A stretch of 64,000 nt of DNA from Leucothrix arctica (GTDB lineage: Bacteria; Pseudomonadota; Gammaproteobacteria; Thiotrichales; Thiotrichaceae): the NCBI RefSeq assembly GCF_003172895.1, contig NZ_QGKL01000042.1, forward strand, positions 248,001 through 312,000, in the 5' to 3' direction. Positions 37,544 to 48,011 of the stretch are shown one piece after another. A model generated the notes under the pieces. The model had not been told where the DNA came from. It worked only from the letters and a program-made list of their open reading frames with translations, and did not search any database. The translations under genes were made by a program, and so were the position numbers. Positions within the stretch are counted from its first letter, which is position 1. Each line of letters begins with the position of its first letter.

Positions 37544-38107
37544 ATGATTAAGACAGTTCCTTCAATAATGGCGATTTCTGCAATTTTATTCACAGCAGGT
37601 TGCACCAGTTCAGGCGTTAAAGGTAATTCATACAACGGTATGGCTGCTCACAACGGTGCTTATGCTAACCAAGCTAATCGTGCATACCAAGGCAACTCAA
37701 GCTACAACGTTCAGGGTGGTCAGTACCAGCAAGCTTCTTGTGCTAATTGTGGTCAAGGCTCTCATGCAGTTGCTCACGATCATGGACATAGTCGTAGCAC
37801 AACTGGCCAGACGGTAACTCACCGTCATGCTGGTAACTCTGGTCACGCTCACAATGGCATGTCAGGTAGTCACTCTTATGTAACATCTACAGCTGGCCGT
37901 AATGGCGCTTATGCTGCAAACAACGGTTACGCTAACACATCTGTTCGTGGTGCTGGTTATGCACGTACAGGTGGTGGTATCGGTGCTACAGCAGCTAAGG
38001 TTGCTGGTGCGTTATTAGTTGGTGGTCTTATCTATAAGGTTGCAGATGATAATAATGACGATAGTGGTACAACAACTACAACAACGACTACAGATGATGG
38101 TAAGTAA
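37544..38107 (+). CDS. low-complexity lipoprotein, Gly/Asn/His/Tyr-rich
   Basis: A 187-residue predicted lipoprotein: signal peptide MIKTVPSIMAISAILF followed by a lipobox TAGC, with Cys as the first mature residue. The mature part is rich in Gly, Asn, Ser, Tyr, Ala and His, with degenerate YxxNxNxAY-type repeats and a His-rich patch (HAVAHDHGHSRS). A hydrophobic stretch near the C-terminus (KVAGALLVGGLIYKVA) is followed by an acidic, Thr-rich tail. The ATG at 37544 is preceded by AAGGAGATACA; an upstream in-frame ATG at 37526 is unlikely because it includes the Shine-Dalgarno. The function is unknown; outer-membrane association and metal binding by the His patch are guesses. Confidence 0.75.
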   Translation: MIKTVPSIMAISAILFTAGCTSSGVKGNSYNGMAAHNGAYANQANRAYQGNSSYNVQGGQYQQASCANCGQGSHAVAHDHGHSRSTTGQTVTHRHAGNSGHAHNGMSGSHSYVTSTAGRNGAYAANNGYANTSVRGAGYARTGGGIGATAAKVAGALLVGGLIYKVADDNNDDSGTTTTTTTTDDGK

Positions 38108-38122
38108 GCTTTAACGCTTAAG

Positions 38123-38160
38123 AAAAAGGCTGCACCAATAACATTGGTTGCAGCCTTTTT
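38123..38160 (+). terminator. rho-independent terminator of the lipoprotein gene
   Basis: A 12-base stem AAAAAGGCTGCA with TGCAGCCTTTTT, plus inner CCAA/TTGG pairs and a trailing T-run. Confidence 0.88.
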
Positions 38161-38181
38161 TATGAGTAACTTCTTTGTCTT

Positions 38182-39294
38182 TTAGGATTTGGGTGATGTT
38201 AACAACACGCTTACATTAATCTGCCGGTTACCTCTAAGAATGGTTAAGTTCACCGACTGGCCAGCTTCATACTCGTCTAAGATATCTAATAAGTCGGCAA
38301 CCGTTGTCACTGTTCGATCATCAAACTCTTGAATCACATCACCAAGGACGTATTCATCGTTCACATACGAGATGCCGATTAAGCCAGCAGAATCAGCACC
38401 ACTGCCTTCTGCGACGCCCAAAATAGCGACACCTTCCACGCCATACTCTTTACTAATAATTCGGTTGGAGTGCTCGTCAATATTTAACCCAAGTACTGGG
38501 CGAATATAACGGCCTTTCGCAATCAGTTGTGGCACGACACGATTGACATTATCAACGGGGATAGAGAATCCAATGCCTGATGAAGAGCCAGAAGGACTAT
38601 AAATAGCGGTATTAATCCCGATCAATCGTCCTGCACTATCAATTAACGGCCCACCGGAGTTACCGGGGTTTATCGCGGCATCGACTTGAATCAAGTTTTC
38701 AATCTGTCCACCCGCTTCACTGTCAATGGAACGACCTAGGGCTGAAATAATCCCTGTTGTCAGCGTGTGGTCTAGACCAAAAGGGTTACCAATCGCATAA
38801 ATACTTTGGCCCACTTTCAAGTCATTACTCGTGCCAATAGGAACGGGCTTAGGGCTGTCGATCGGAACATTGATTTTGAGTACCGCAATATCATGTCGTG
38901 GGCTAGCACCGACTAAAATCGCTTTATAGGTTCTGTGGTCCGATAGTCGCACCGTGGCTGATGATGAGTTTTGTATGACATGGTAGTTAGTGACCACGTG
39001 ACCGCGTTTATCCCAAATAAAACCTGAGCCAGAACCAAGTGGTGTTTCGCTTACCGTACGAGTCCATGCATTTAGCTGTGTATCTTGCGTGTTAATAAAT
39101 ACTACTGAGGGGCTCGTATCCTCAAAAATCTTAATGGTGTTTTCTTCATCGCTAAGTAACTGTCCACGGTCAGTCACCGCTCTAGGTTCAGTCTGGCCTT
39201 CTAGTAACCAGCCTTTAAGGTATGGCTTAGTAATAAATAGAACAACTAAGACGACGATGGCCCAAATGGTGAGGTTAAAGAGTTTTTTCAACAT
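38182..39294 (-). CDS. degS: DegS-like S1C serine protease, membrane-anchored, one PDZ
   Basis: A 370-residue HtrA-family protease. One N-terminal TM helix (LFNLTIWAIVVLVVLFI) anchors it with the catalytic part in the periplasm. The triad is visible as H in VVTNYHVIQ, D in RHDIAVLKI and S in NPGNSGGPL. A single C-terminal PDZ domain spans ~270-365 (VLGLNIDEHSN...VLGDVIQEFDDRTV). The length and single PDZ match DegS or AlgW, which cut the anti-sigma factor RseA/MucA in response to misfolded outer-membrane proteins. HhoB/DegQ types would be soluble with two PDZ domains. It ends 74 bases from the oppositely oriented lipoprotein gene. Confidence 0.85.
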   Translation of the reverse strand: MLKKLFNLTIWAIVVLVVLFITKPYLKGWLLEGQTEPRAVTDRGQLLSDEENTIKIFEDTSPSVVFINTQDTQLNAWTRTVSETPLGSGSGFIWDKRGHVVTNYHVIQNSSSATVRLSDHRTYKAILVGASPRHDIAVLKINVPIDSPKPVPIGTSNDLKVGQSIYAIGNPFGLDHTLTTGIISALGRSIDSEAGGQIENLIQVDAAINPGNSGGPLIDSAGRLIGINTAIYSPSGSSSGIGFSIPVDNVNRVVPQLIAKGRYIRPVLGLNIDEHSNRIISKEYGVEGVAILGVAEGSGADSAGLIGISYVNDEYVLGDVIQEFDDRTVTTVADLLDILDEYEAGQSVNLTILRGNRQINVSVLLTSPKS

Positions 39295-39491
39295 GATCTC
39301 GTAATGCTAAATTTCAGGGGATTAGTAATCTTAGAATAAACTAGATGACTAAAAATGCCGAGTTTATTTAGTATACCGATCATTAAGTTACATGATCTGC
39401 TATAAATCTAACGTCATAATGTAAATACAACGATTGTTAGTTCGCTATTTACTAAGTAACTATCAGCAGTTTTTAGCATTTTTGACGCAAT

Positions 39492-39523
39492 AAAAAAGCC
39501 AGCAGAGAAACCCTGCTGGCTTT
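39492..39523 (-). terminator. rho-independent terminator of acs
   Basis: On the minus strand AAAGCCAGCAG pairs with CTGCTGGCTTT around a 7-base loop, followed by a T-run. It sits 29 bases after the acs stop. Confidence 0.85.
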
Positions 39524-39552
39524 GATAGAACTAATTAAACTAGTGTAACGGT

Positions 39553-41496
39553 TTAAGTGTTTTCGCGATGCGCCACAAGGTCATCAACCACTGATGGCTC
39601 AGCGAGTGTTGATGTATCACCCATGCTATCAATTTCATTCGTCGCAATCTTACGCAAAATACGACGCATGATTTTACCAGAGCGAGTTTTTGGTAGGCCT
39701 GGTGACCACTGAATGATATTAACCTTAGCGATCGGACCAATCTCTTTACGTACTGTCGCGATTAACTCAGCTTTAAGCTCATCCGTTCCAACTTCTCCGT
39801 TCATAGGAGTGACATAAGCATAAATACCTTGTCCTGTTAGATCGTGCGGGTAGCCAACAACCGCAGCTTCAGCAACTTTAGGGTGCAAGCCAAGTGCCGC
39901 TTCAATTTCAGCAGTACCTAGGCGGTGACCAGAGATGTTTAGTACGTCATCTACACGACCAGTGATCCAGTAATGGCCATCTTCGTCACGACGTGCGCCG
40001 TCACCCGTAAAGTAGTAACCCGGGAACATAGCAAAGTATGTCTCGTAAAAACGCTTAGGGTCACCATAAACACCACGGATAGCACCAGGCCAAGGGCGAT
40101 CAATCGCCAAGTTACCCGCAGCAGGGTTACCTTCGATTACATTACCTTCATCATCTAGTAGTACTGGGCTAACACCAAAGAACGGCTGCATAGCAGAACC
40201 TGGCTTAAGGTCGTTAACACCCGGTAGTGGCGTCATCATGTGACCACCTGTTTCTGTCTGCCACCATGTATCAACGATAGGGCAACGGCCGCCACCAATC
40301 ACATTGTGGTACCAATCCCATGCTTCAGGATTGATCGGCTCACCTACGGTACCTAGTACACGTAAGCTTGCACGAGATGTCTTTTCAACAGGCTCATTAC
40401 CCGCAGCCATTAATGAACGAATCGCTGTCGGTGCTGTGTAAAAGATATTTACTTGATGCTTATCAATGATCTGCCAGAAACGAGACATATCAGGGTAGCT
40501 TGGGATACCTTCAAACATAACAGTAGTCGCACCGTTAGTCAGTGGCCCATAAACGATATAAGTATGTCCTGTTACCCAACCAACGTCAGCTGTACACCAG
40601 TACACATCGCCGTCTTTATAATCAAATACAGTCTTGTGCGACATTGCCGCTTGTACTAGGTAACCACCAGTGGTGTGTAGCACGCCTTTTGGAGTACCTG
40701 TCGAGCCAGAGGTATAAAGAATGAATAACGGATCTTCTGAGTCCATTTGCTCAGGCTCACAGTCAACACTCGCCTTAGCGACTTCGTCGTGGTACCAAAC
40801 GTCACGGCCTTCAGTCCATTCGATAGGGTCGCCACCACGCTTAACCACGATACATGTATGTACCGAAGGGCAGGTTTTAAGTGCAACATCTGCATTAGCT
40901 TTAAGCGGAACACGCTTGCCACCACGCATCGATTGGTCAGCTGTAATGACAACAGAGCAATCAGAATCTTGAATACGACTAGACAGTGCTTCAGGTGAGA
41001 ATCCACCAAACACGATTGAGTGCACAGCACCAATACGTGTACAAGCAAGCATTGCAAACGTTGCTTCAGGAATCATTGGCATGTAAAGAGAAACACGATC
41101 GCCTTTTTTAACGCCTCTTTCTTTCAGGACGTTAGCAAGCTGACATACTTCTTTGTGTAGTTCGCGGTAGCTGATTAGACGTGTATCTTCTGGAGAGTCG
41201 CCTTCCCAAATGATGGCAGTCTGGTCGCCGCGTTTTTCTAGATGACGATCAATACAGTTGTATGAAACATTTAGCTTAGCTTCAGTAAACCAGTTGATGT
41301 GTAAGTCTGCTTGAGCAAAGCTCCAGTCGACAGTTTTTTTCCAAGGTTTAAACCAAGTAACGTATTCATTTGCTTGCTCAGCCCAGAATGCATCAGGGTC
41401 GTTGATAGACCGTGCATACATTTCTTCATACTTTGCATGGTTGATGTGAGCTTGATCTGCAAATTCCTTAGAAACTGGGAATGTTTTATCAGACAT
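39553..41496 (-). CDS. acs: acetyl-CoA synthetase
   Basis: A 647-residue AMP-forming acetate-CoA ligase. Acetate is adenylated and then transferred to CoA, feeding acetate into central metabolism. Motifs: [11 protein letters not shown] (P-loop-like A3), [41 protein letters not shown], and [11 protein letters not shown], whose Lys is the acetylated regulatory residue in this family. The start is ATG 41496 because a strong AAGGAGG lies upstream; the 19 upstream in-frame codons are not part of the conserved protein. It is transcribed alone. It may act with the sodium/solute symporter at 50119-51852 if that carries acetate. Confidence 0.95.
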   Translation of the reverse strand: MSDKTFPVSKEFADQAHINHAKYEEMYARSINDPDAFWAEQANEYVTWFKPWKKTVDWSFAQADLHINWFTEAKLNVSYNCIDRHLEKRGDQTAIIWEGDSPEDTRLISYRELHKEVCQLANVLKERGVKKGDRVSLYMPMIPEATFAMLACTRIGAVHSIVFGGFSPEALSSRIQDSDCSVVITADQSMRGGKRVPLKANADVALKTCPSVHTCIVVKRGGDPIEWTEGRDVWYHDEVAKASVDCEPEQMDSEDPLFILYTSGSTGTPKGVLHTTGGYLVQAAMSHKTVFDYKDGDVYWCTADVGWVTGHTYIVYGPLTNGATTVMFEGIPSYPDMSRFWQIIDKHQVNIFYTAPTAIRSLMAAGNEPVEKTSRASLRVLGTVGEPINPEAWDWYHNVIGGGRCPIVDTWWQTETGGHMMTPLPGVNDLKPGSAMQPFFGVSPVLLDDEGNVIEGNPAAGNLAIDRPWPGAIRGVYGDPKRFYETYFAMFPGYYFTGDGARRDEDGHYWITGRVDDVLNISGHRLGTAEIEAALGLHPKVAEAAVVGYPHDLTGQGIYAYVTPMNGEVGTDELKAELIATVRKEIGPIAKVNIIQWSPGLPKTRSGKIMRRILRKIATNEIDSMGDTSTLAEPSVVDDLVAHRENT

Positions 41497-41787
41497 TAAT
41501 ATGATCCTCCTTGTAAAGACTTGTAATTGGAAGTTATGTACACGAGTAGCCACTACTGTCTAACATACATTTTAATTACAAATTTAAGTGAAATTCAAAT
41601 AAGAACATAGTATGGATTTGCAGGACTCTCCGTTACTAGACTTTAGTCTATTTTTAGGTTTATAGTGAATTTTTAAGCATAAAGAGCCGTTAAACTAATG
41701 AAAACCGTATTAATAGATACTTAGTATAAATTATATATAAGTACACAAGCACGAAAGTGCTATGTGAAAGTTCATACTGTTTTTTGA

Positions 41788-42696
41788 TTAACGGAACTCA
41801 TTTAACCAATTGATAATACGTCCTGTCACTCGTTGGAACTGATCTGGCTTAACAGGTTTTGTTAGATATGTAGAGGCACCTGCAATTACACCTTTAACTT
41901 CATCTAGCGGCGATGTTTTTCCACTGAGCATAACGACTGGGGTTTTTTTGTAGCGAGGGTCTTTGCGAATTTTGCCACAGGTTTCATAACCATCAATACC
42001 AGGCATCATTATGTCTAGAAATACTAGGTCGTAGGTCGTACCACCAATCTTCTCTAAGGCTTGCTCACCACTTTCAGCAAAGTCACAGCGTAAACCAGCA
42101 CTTCTAAGTTCAAGTTCCAGCTGCTTTCGTATAGCAGCGCTATCATCAATGACTAAAGCGAGATAGCTTTTGCTTGCTTCTGTGCTTGTTGGGTTTGGCT
42201 CAACGAAAGGCTTTACTGCCGTTATCGCCGCTTTTTCTAGAACAGCTTCAGCAGCAGTTTGTACTTCATTTGAAGCATCAATCGCTGACGTCTCGCTAGA
42301 TAACTCCGCATGAGCACTCGTAGCAGGTGAGGGTGCTTGCACTGCTGTGTCATTCACCTTAGTTGTCACTAATTGACCAGCAGGTAGAGACTCCATCGTA
42401 CGCATGACACGCGTCACTAGTAATGGGCGCTGCACTTGCACATCACCTTCAGTACAGGTCTTATTATTACTAACAACAAGCAGTAAGTTTTTGCTTTGTA
42501 GTTGGCGAGCTGTTTTTAAATTGCTTTCATCATCATCCGTAATCAAAACATTGGATTGACTTGGATTAAGCGTGATTTCAAAATTCTGCCCACGCGCTTT
42601 ACAAAAACTTATGACACGTTCAAAGGTAGCCTGATCGGCGAGCGGTAGCCCGACGAAACAGATTTTTATTGAGTGTGTTTCTCTAATTTTAGTCAT
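41788..42696 (-). CDS. response regulator with unrecognised N-terminal region
   Basis: A 302-residue protein. A CheY-like receiver domain occupies residues ~175-300 (LALVIDDSAAIRKQLELEL, phospho-Asp in VFLDIMMPG, then MLSGKTSPLDEVKG and Lys in YLTKPVKPDQ). The first ~95 residues (KICFVGLPLADQATFERV, VLITDDDESNLK) look like another alpha/beta receiver-like domain that lacks the normal phospho-Asp context. An Ala/Thr/Glu-rich linker joins them. It is last in the chemosensory operon, right after the CheA-like kinase (4-base gap), so it is probably its output partner. Confidence 0.75.
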   Translation of the reverse strand: MTKIRETHSIKICFVGLPLADQATFERVISFCKARGQNFEITLNPSQSNVLITDDDESNLKTARQLQSKNLLLVVSNNKTCTEGDVQVQRPLLVTRVMRTMESLPAGQLVTTKVNDTAVQAPSPATSAHAELSSETSAIDASNEVQTAAEAVLEKAAITAVKPFVEPNPTSTEASKSYLALVIDDSAAIRKQLELELRSAGLRCDFAESGEQALEKIGGTTYDLVFLDIMMPGIDGYETCGKIRKDPRYKKTPVVMLSGKTSPLDEVKGVIAGASTYLTKPVKPDQFQRVTGRIINWLNEFR

Positions 42697-42700
42697 GGAC

Positions 42701-45631
42701 CTATTTTAACCACTTTTCTATATGGTTTTGAAGTGTTTCACGATCGACAGGCTTAATTAGATAGTCATTTGCACCTGCGATTTGTGCCTGCTTACGGTGT
42801 TTATTAGTTGCGCGGGAGGTAATCATTACAAATGGGATGTGTGCGAGTGATTCATCAGCGCGTATAGCCTTAGCCAGCTCCAAGCCATTTACACGGGGCA
42901 TTTCCAAATCACTCAAGATCAAATCAGGTATGTTGTCCTGCATTTGCTCTAGTGCATCTTGCCCATCAACTGCGGTTACCGTTGTATACCCCAATTGCTG
43001 TGCGGTAATACTCAATGCCTTACGGTTACTTAAGGAGTCATCAACCACCATTACGACAGATTCATCAGAAACCTTCTGCTGAATGTCTTCATAAGCCGAG
43101 CGTGTTGAGTCAGATAAGTTTTGCAACAGACGTGGTAAATCAAGTACCGCAGCCACCGCACCATCACTCAACAAGCAGGCTCCATTTAAACCATCTACAT
43201 TACTTAGCCAAGGTGCGAGTGATTTTACAACCACTTCTCTTGGTTGAAGTACGCTATCGACAATGAGTGCATAGTACTTCTGTCTATCTGTAACCAATAT
43301 AACAGGGTAGCTCTCAGTGAGCTCTGGTCTAGGGTTACCCCAGCCTAACAGGTCTGATAGCTGAATCACTTCATAGGAGCGGTTACTGATAAGTACTGAA
43401 AAGTGATCATTATCAGAAAGCAGGTCGCCTGAGTTAATAGTGTGTAAGCGATCAATACTATCGACAGGAATCGCCACCGTATTTTCAGTAATTTTTACCA
43501 TAATAGTATTTGCTGCTACCAAGGTTAAGGGTAGGCGAATACTAATGGTCGTTCCTTTGGCGGGAGTAGATTCAATTGATAATGATCCACGTAGGCGTGA
43601 TACAGCATCTTGGACGACGTCCAATCCAACACCACGTCCAGAAATATTACTAACAACGTCACGTGTCGATAAGCCTGCTAATAAAATCAGCTCAAGCTTC
43701 TCAGTATCAGTGAGTACTTGCTCTTTAGTTACTAAGTTTTGCGCAAGTGCACGTTTATAGACTGAGTCAGCGTCAATACCTGAGCCATCATCAGTCAGTG
43801 TCATAATGACGTACCGACCTTCCTGCTTAAAGCTTACCTCAATTTTACCCGTGTCATCTTTAGACTGTTTTTTACGCTCTTCAATCGTTTCGATACCGTG
43901 ATCAACCGAGTTCCTTAGCAGGTGAAGTAGCGGGTCAGTCAGACCTTTCAATATATCGGTATCTACCGCAAGATTACTGCCGACAATATTTAGTGTGGCC
44001 TTTTTACCGGTGCTCCTACACGTTTCACGGACGATACGTTCAAGGCGTGGCGTCAACGACTCTAGTGACTCCATCCGTGTATTTATTATGGTCGCATTTA
44101 GCTCACGGTTAATGCGCTGATGCGAGTGAAGTTTGTCATTTAGCTGGCGCAAGCTCTGCTGTAACGAGCGCTGTAGCTCACGCGAGTCACCGAGTGTCTC
44201 ACCGAGTATTCCGTAGGTGCTGTGTAGTTCGTTATAAACCTCAAGCTCTAGCTCATCATACTCAGGGTTATCTTCACTTTGTTTTTGAACTTGTTTAAAT
44301 TGTAAGTCGATCGCTTTTTCAAGCTCTGCCATATTATCATCAGTACGGTCGCCATCTTTTTTCAAGTTTTGGCTTTGAGCTAACATGTCTTTGATGTTGT
44401 CGCTTACTTGGCTGGTTGAAGTAACAAGTTCTTCAGCAAGGTTAAGTAGGTCATCGATCAAACTGATCGGTACACGCATGGTCGGCTCATTCCCAAGGCT
44501 ACGTGCAGGTCTCTGTGCTTGTATCGCACCCGCTGAAAATAGCTCTTGGGATGTCAGCAACTCAGAAGTAAGGGCGAGTGGGTCAGGGCCCTTTATCACT
44601 TTCTTTACTACGGGTGCTTTTACCGGCGGTGCATCAAAGGTGATTTCTTCATCCGTATCGTCTAGCTCATCATCGTTACCGAAGTGACTTGGCTCTACAC
44701 CGCTATTAAGTTGAATAGCAGTGGTTTCAAGCTGACTCAATAGCGATTCAAACTGTGCAGGCAGCGGCTTCTGGTTAAGCATAGCTTGGCCCATGTCATC
44801 AAGGCAGTCAGCCGATAATGACAGCAGCTCTTGATTATCTGGCGATAAGCTACGATCAACCGAATACTCTAAAATCTCTTCTAACTGATGAGTGAAAGCA
44901 ATCAGTGAGGTAACACCTACCACACCACTAGCACCTTTAATGGTATGTGTTAAACGGGCTGCAAGCTTATGTTCGTCTTGAGTCGCATTACCAGCCGCAA
45001 TCTTGTGGATGAGGGCGGTAGACTCTGTAATTTGGTCGGGTGTGTCAGAAAGAAATGCAGTTAATATTTCAGGGTGGACATCATCATCCCATTGGATCGT
45101 ATATTGACTAGTATTTGCAGGCTCAACCTCAATCTCAGGAATAGGCGTTGCAATAACCTCATTTTCTGTATCATCAAAAGATAGGGTCGTTTCTGTTGCT
45201 TCGTCTGTCTTGCTAGGCATAAGCGATAGCAACACGCTTTCTAACGTATCAACGGGCATCGCTACCGGCCAATCTTCATGTTGTAGCGCTTCACTGAGCA
45301 GAGGCAGTAAAGAAGAGTCTTGTTGACGAATGTTAGACGCCAAAAATTCAGCCCATTGAAAAAAGTGACCTTCATTTTGCAATTGCGCCATGACTTTTGG
45401 TTTATCAGATGCTTGTTGAGCGTTAGTTGTTAACCACCCACCAATCGCATTCAAAGACGCAAATTCCATCATCTCGCCAACCAGTTGAATCCGTTCAAAC
45501 TCAGCAATCATATCATTTGCTAGCGCTTGGCTTTCCAAGGCGTCAACCACTTCAGCTTGCATGCTGCGATCTGCCAATTGTAGTGCAACATCTTCCAACT
45601 CGTCTGCGACTTCCTGTCTATTATCCAACAT
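42701..45631 (-). CDS. CheA-type hybrid chemotaxis kinase (ChpA/PilL-like)
   Basis: A 976-residue kinase. An N-terminal helical region of ~180 residues is followed by one Hpt domain (phospho-His in ARLTHTIKGAS, residue ~229). A linker and dimerisation region precede the HATPase domain (LLHLLRNSVDHGIE, LTDDGSGIDADS, ISGRGVGLDVV). A CheW-like domain follows, and the C-terminal receiver carries VMVVDDSLSNRKA and LSDLEMPRVNG. P. aeruginosa ChpA has many more Hpt-type modules; here one is clear, and the N-terminal part may hold degenerate ones. Gene order with PilG/PilH-like, PilI-like and PilJ-like genes points to control of type IV pili or a surface-sensing second messenger. Confidence 0.88.
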   Translation of the reverse strand: MLDNRQEVADELEDVALQLADRSMQAEVVDALESQALANDMIAEFERIQLVGEMMEFASLNAIGGWLTTNAQQASDKPKVMAQLQNEGHFFQWAEFLASNIRQQDSSLLPLLSEALQHEDWPVAMPVDTLESVLLSLMPSKTDEATETTLSFDDTENEVIATPIPEIEVEPANTSQYTIQWDDDVHPEILTAFLSDTPDQITESTALIHKIAAGNATQDEHKLAARLTHTIKGASGVVGVTSLIAFTHQLEEILEYSVDRSLSPDNQELLSLSADCLDDMGQAMLNQKPLPAQFESLLSQLETTAIQLNSGVEPSHFGNDDELDDTDEEITFDAPPVKAPVVKKVIKGPDPLALTSELLTSQELFSAGAIQAQRPARSLGNEPTMRVPISLIDDLLNLAEELVTSTSQVSDNIKDMLAQSQNLKKDGDRTDDNMAELEKAIDLQFKQVQKQSEDNPEYDELELEVYNELHSTYGILGETLGDSRELQRSLQQSLRQLNDKLHSHQRINRELNATIINTRMESLESLTPRLERIVRETCRSTGKKATLNIVGSNLAVDTDILKGLTDPLLHLLRNSVDHGIETIEERKKQSKDDTGKIEVSFKQEGRYVIMTLTDDGSGIDADSVYKRALAQNLVTKEQVLTDTEKLELILLAGLSTRDVVSNISGRGVGLDVVQDAVSRLRGSLSIESTPAKGTTISIRLPLTLVAANTIMVKITENTVAIPVDSIDRLHTINSGDLLSDNDHFSVLISNRSYEVIQLSDLLGWGNPRPELTESYPVILVTDRQKYYALIVDSVLQPREVVVKSLAPWLSNVDGLNGACLLSDGAVAAVLDLPRLLQNLSDSTRSAYEDIQQKVSDESVVMVVDDSLSNRKALSITAQQLGYTTVTAVDGQDALEQMQDNIPDLILSDLEMPRVNGLELAKAIRADESLAHIPFVMITSRATNKHRKQAQIAGANDYLIKPVDRETLQNHIEKWLK

Positions 45632-45661
45632 GGTTATCTCTCTCGTTAAATGTGATAGCCA

Positions 45662-47485
45662 TTAAGGTTTCAATTTGAATACGTTAACCGACTTAACCAG
45701 CTGTTTTGCATACTGAGACATGTCTTCCGTTAGCTGTGCTAGCAAGCTCATCTCTTGACCTGTTGCATTAGTTGTTTCCATGATGCGTGAAGCACGGGCC
45801 TGCAAGGTGTCACTCATTTCCATCTGCTCTTTTGACGCATTCGCGATGTCGTTAACCGATAACGTCAGCTTGTTGGTTGCATCTAGTGTTTGTTGCATCT
45901 GGTTAGTGGCTTCATCGGCTAGCGCAGCACCTTGAACAACTTGTTCGATGGTGTGATCCATGGTGGCAATAGTAGAGGTTGTTTCTTGCTGAATATTTTT
46001 AACGAGCTGCGTGATCTGCTCTGTAGACTCACGTGACGATTCTGCCAGTCGTTGAATCTCATCGGCGATAACAGAAAACCCTTTACCCGCGTCCCCAGCG
46101 GCCATTGCCTGCATGTTCGCATTAAGTGCCAGCACTGTCGTACGCTCTGCGATACCGTTAATGATGTCGGTGATGTAACTGATCTCTTGAGAACGCTCAC
46201 CCAGTCGTTTAATACGCTTACCCGTATCTTGAACAGTATTTCTGATCTCACCAATACTATTTCTAGAGCGAGATACCGATTGATAAGCTTCCTGAGTAGC
46301 GCCAGACGTTTTTCCTGCAATATCGTTAGTCTCTATTGCAGACTGAGCAATAGTAGCAAGACGTAAACGGATACTTTCAATCTGCTTTGCCGTTTCTTTG
46401 GCTTCTTCCTGCTCGGCTGTCGCGAGCTTGTTGACCGCTTGAGATCGGTCATTTACTGAAGCAGACGTTTGTTCTACCGACATAGCGATCAACTTTACTT
46501 CTTCAAGTACTTCAGTCGTGTCTTCAGCAAGCTGATTAATCGCATCAGCCAGTGGCCCTGTCGCATCTTCAGTAACCCGTGCACGTACCGTCAAGTCACG
46601 CTCACTTAAGTCAGATACGGCGTCAAGTAGTGAAAATACCGAATGGTTAATCGCTTCGTTATCTTTATCTACTTGGCTTTGCAGTGCCTCGCGGTCATTC
46701 ATCATTAGGTTAAACGTCTTACCAAGTCGGGTAAGCTCATCGTTACCTGTCAAGCGTGAGCGAGCTTGAGTATTGCCTTTAGATAGCTCATCGATAACGC
46801 TAGTTAAGTGTCTAACAGGGCGAGAAATAGACTTGTTAAACAGCATCCCTGCAAGAAGGATTAAGATCAAACCAATCACAATAATAGCGCCAATAGCCTT
46901 TGTCCAAAGACCTATTTCATCCTTTGATTGAGTGTATGTGTTGGTTGTTTCTTTAATGCTGTTAACAATCTCTTTATCAAGTGCATTTCTTAGCTGTATT
47001 GCAAGCTCAGTAAGTGTGTTTTTTAGCTCATCAATGTCGACTATTTTGCCTTGCTGCTTACCTAGCGTCTGCTGAAAGTTCGCTAAGTTATAGTCGAGCG
47101 AAGACTTATCATCCTTTATTTGCTTGGTTCTAGCTTCATTATCTAAGCTTCCAGACAATAGGTAGCTATTCCAGTCATTGTTAAATAGTTCAACATTAGC
47201 CGAAACAGTGCTTAGCACTTTGCTATATAAAATATCCGTATCTTCAAGGCTAGATAGTGAGTTGATGATATTAGACTCTAGCGACTTAATCACCGTTGTC
47301 GTTTTTTCAATTTTGTGAGTCTCGGTATTGAACTTCGCCAATGACGTAGTTGTGTCGTTGATTACATAGAAGCCAATTGCGCTAATTACTAGCAATACTA
47401 ATAGCGGTGCAGTCACAAACAATGCGACACGTGTTCCTATCGACGAAGCGCCACTTTTAACGTCTTGGTTAAGCTTGGTACTCAT
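45662..47485 (-). CDS. methyl-accepting chemoreceptor (PilJ-like)
   Basis: A 607-residue transducer. TM1 is near residues 22-47 (VALFVTAPLLVLLVISAIGFYVI), a helical periplasmic domain spans ~48-190, and TM2 is near 190-215 (IGAIIVIGLILILLAGML). A HAMP domain follows (SISRPVRHLTSVIDELSKG). The signalling domain has the conserved tip AERTTVLALNANMQAMAAGDAGKGF. Its arrangement and NANMQAMAAGDAG resemble PilJ of Pil-Chp systems. Its start overlaps the CheW stop by four bases. The ligand is unknown. Confidence 0.88.
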   Translation of the reverse strand: MSTKLNQDVKSGASSIGTRVALFVTAPLLVLLVISAIGFYVINDTTTSLAKFNTETHKIEKTTTVIKSLESNIINSLSSLEDTDILYSKVLSTVSANVELFNNDWNSYLLSGSLDNEARTKQIKDDKSSLDYNLANFQQTLGKQQGKIVDIDELKNTLTELAIQLRNALDKEIVNSIKETTNTYTQSKDEIGLWTKAIGAIIVIGLILILLAGMLFNKSISRPVRHLTSVIDELSKGNTQARSRLTGNDELTRLGKTFNLMMNDREALQSQVDKDNEAINHSVFSLLDAVSDLSERDLTVRARVTEDATGPLADAINQLAEDTTEVLEEVKLIAMSVEQTSASVNDRSQAVNKLATAEQEEAKETAKQIESIRLRLATIAQSAIETNDIAGKTSGATQEAYQSVSRSRNSIGEIRNTVQDTGKRIKRLGERSQEISYITDIINGIAERTTVLALNANMQAMAAGDAGKGFSVIADEIQRLAESSRESTEQITQLVKNIQQETTSTIATMDHTIEQVVQGAALADEATNQMQQTLDATNKLTLSVNDIANASKEQMEMSDTLQARASRIMETTNATGQEMSLLAQLTEDMSQYAKQLVKSVNVFKLKP

Positions 47486-48006
47486 GCCTCATCCTCTAAA
47501 GTGTCTTGCTGGATTGTATTTTCAATATTTTGTGCAATAGTGCGTGCCGTATTTTCGGCAATCAGCTGATTAAACAAAGCGCTGTGATTAGCCTTAAAAA
47601 GTGCCAATTCATCTGTCTCTACTTTTTCTAACAGCCAGTGCGGATGTTGCTCATTCTCGATTGGTACTACATCATCTCCTGTGTAACTAAAACGTGAAGG
47701 TAAGCAGTCAATTTTGATGGCTATGGGTGGTAGCGGTGTCGCTTCTAAAATAAGCAGCCAACGCGTTTTATTCGTCTGCTCAGACTCAAGCATAAACGCC
47801 ATATCCAACAAAGGAATAATCTTTCCACGTAGACTAATCAAACCGCTACACCAAGCTGAAGCATGTGGCATAGGGAAGATAGTAGGCTGCTCAACTATTT
47901 CTGTTTTTATGTCGCTTTCTAATAAAACATTATTGCCAGCAGTCGTGTAGTAGAACGCAGCATTTTCTTGAGCGGTTTCGCTCGGTAACTCAACTTCATT
48001 ACTCAT
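47482..48006 (-). CDS. CheW-type coupling protein (PilI-like)
   Basis: A 174-residue CheW-domain protein linking the receptor to the kinase. The core is visible as WCSGLISLRGKIIPLLDMAFML and LLILEATPLPPIAIKIDCLP. The N-terminal ~25 and C-terminal ~30 acidic residues are extra. Its stop overlaps the start of the MCP gene by four bases (ATGA), giving coupled translation, and it starts 5 bases after the receiver gene. Confidence 0.85.
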   Translation of the reverse strand: MSNEVELPSETAQENAAFYYTTAGNNVLLESDIKTEIVEQPTIFPMPHASAWCSGLISLRGKIIPLLDMAFMLESEQTNKTRWLLILEATPLPPIAIKIDCLPSRFSYTGDDVVPIENEQHPHWLLEKVETDELALFKANHSALFNQLIAENTARTIAQNIENTIQQDTLEDEA

Positions 48007-48011
48007 AAGAT

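Noticed and set aside
41497-41553. 19-codon upstream extension of acs
   Set aside because: It contains the strong AAGGAGG that serves the ATG at 41496.
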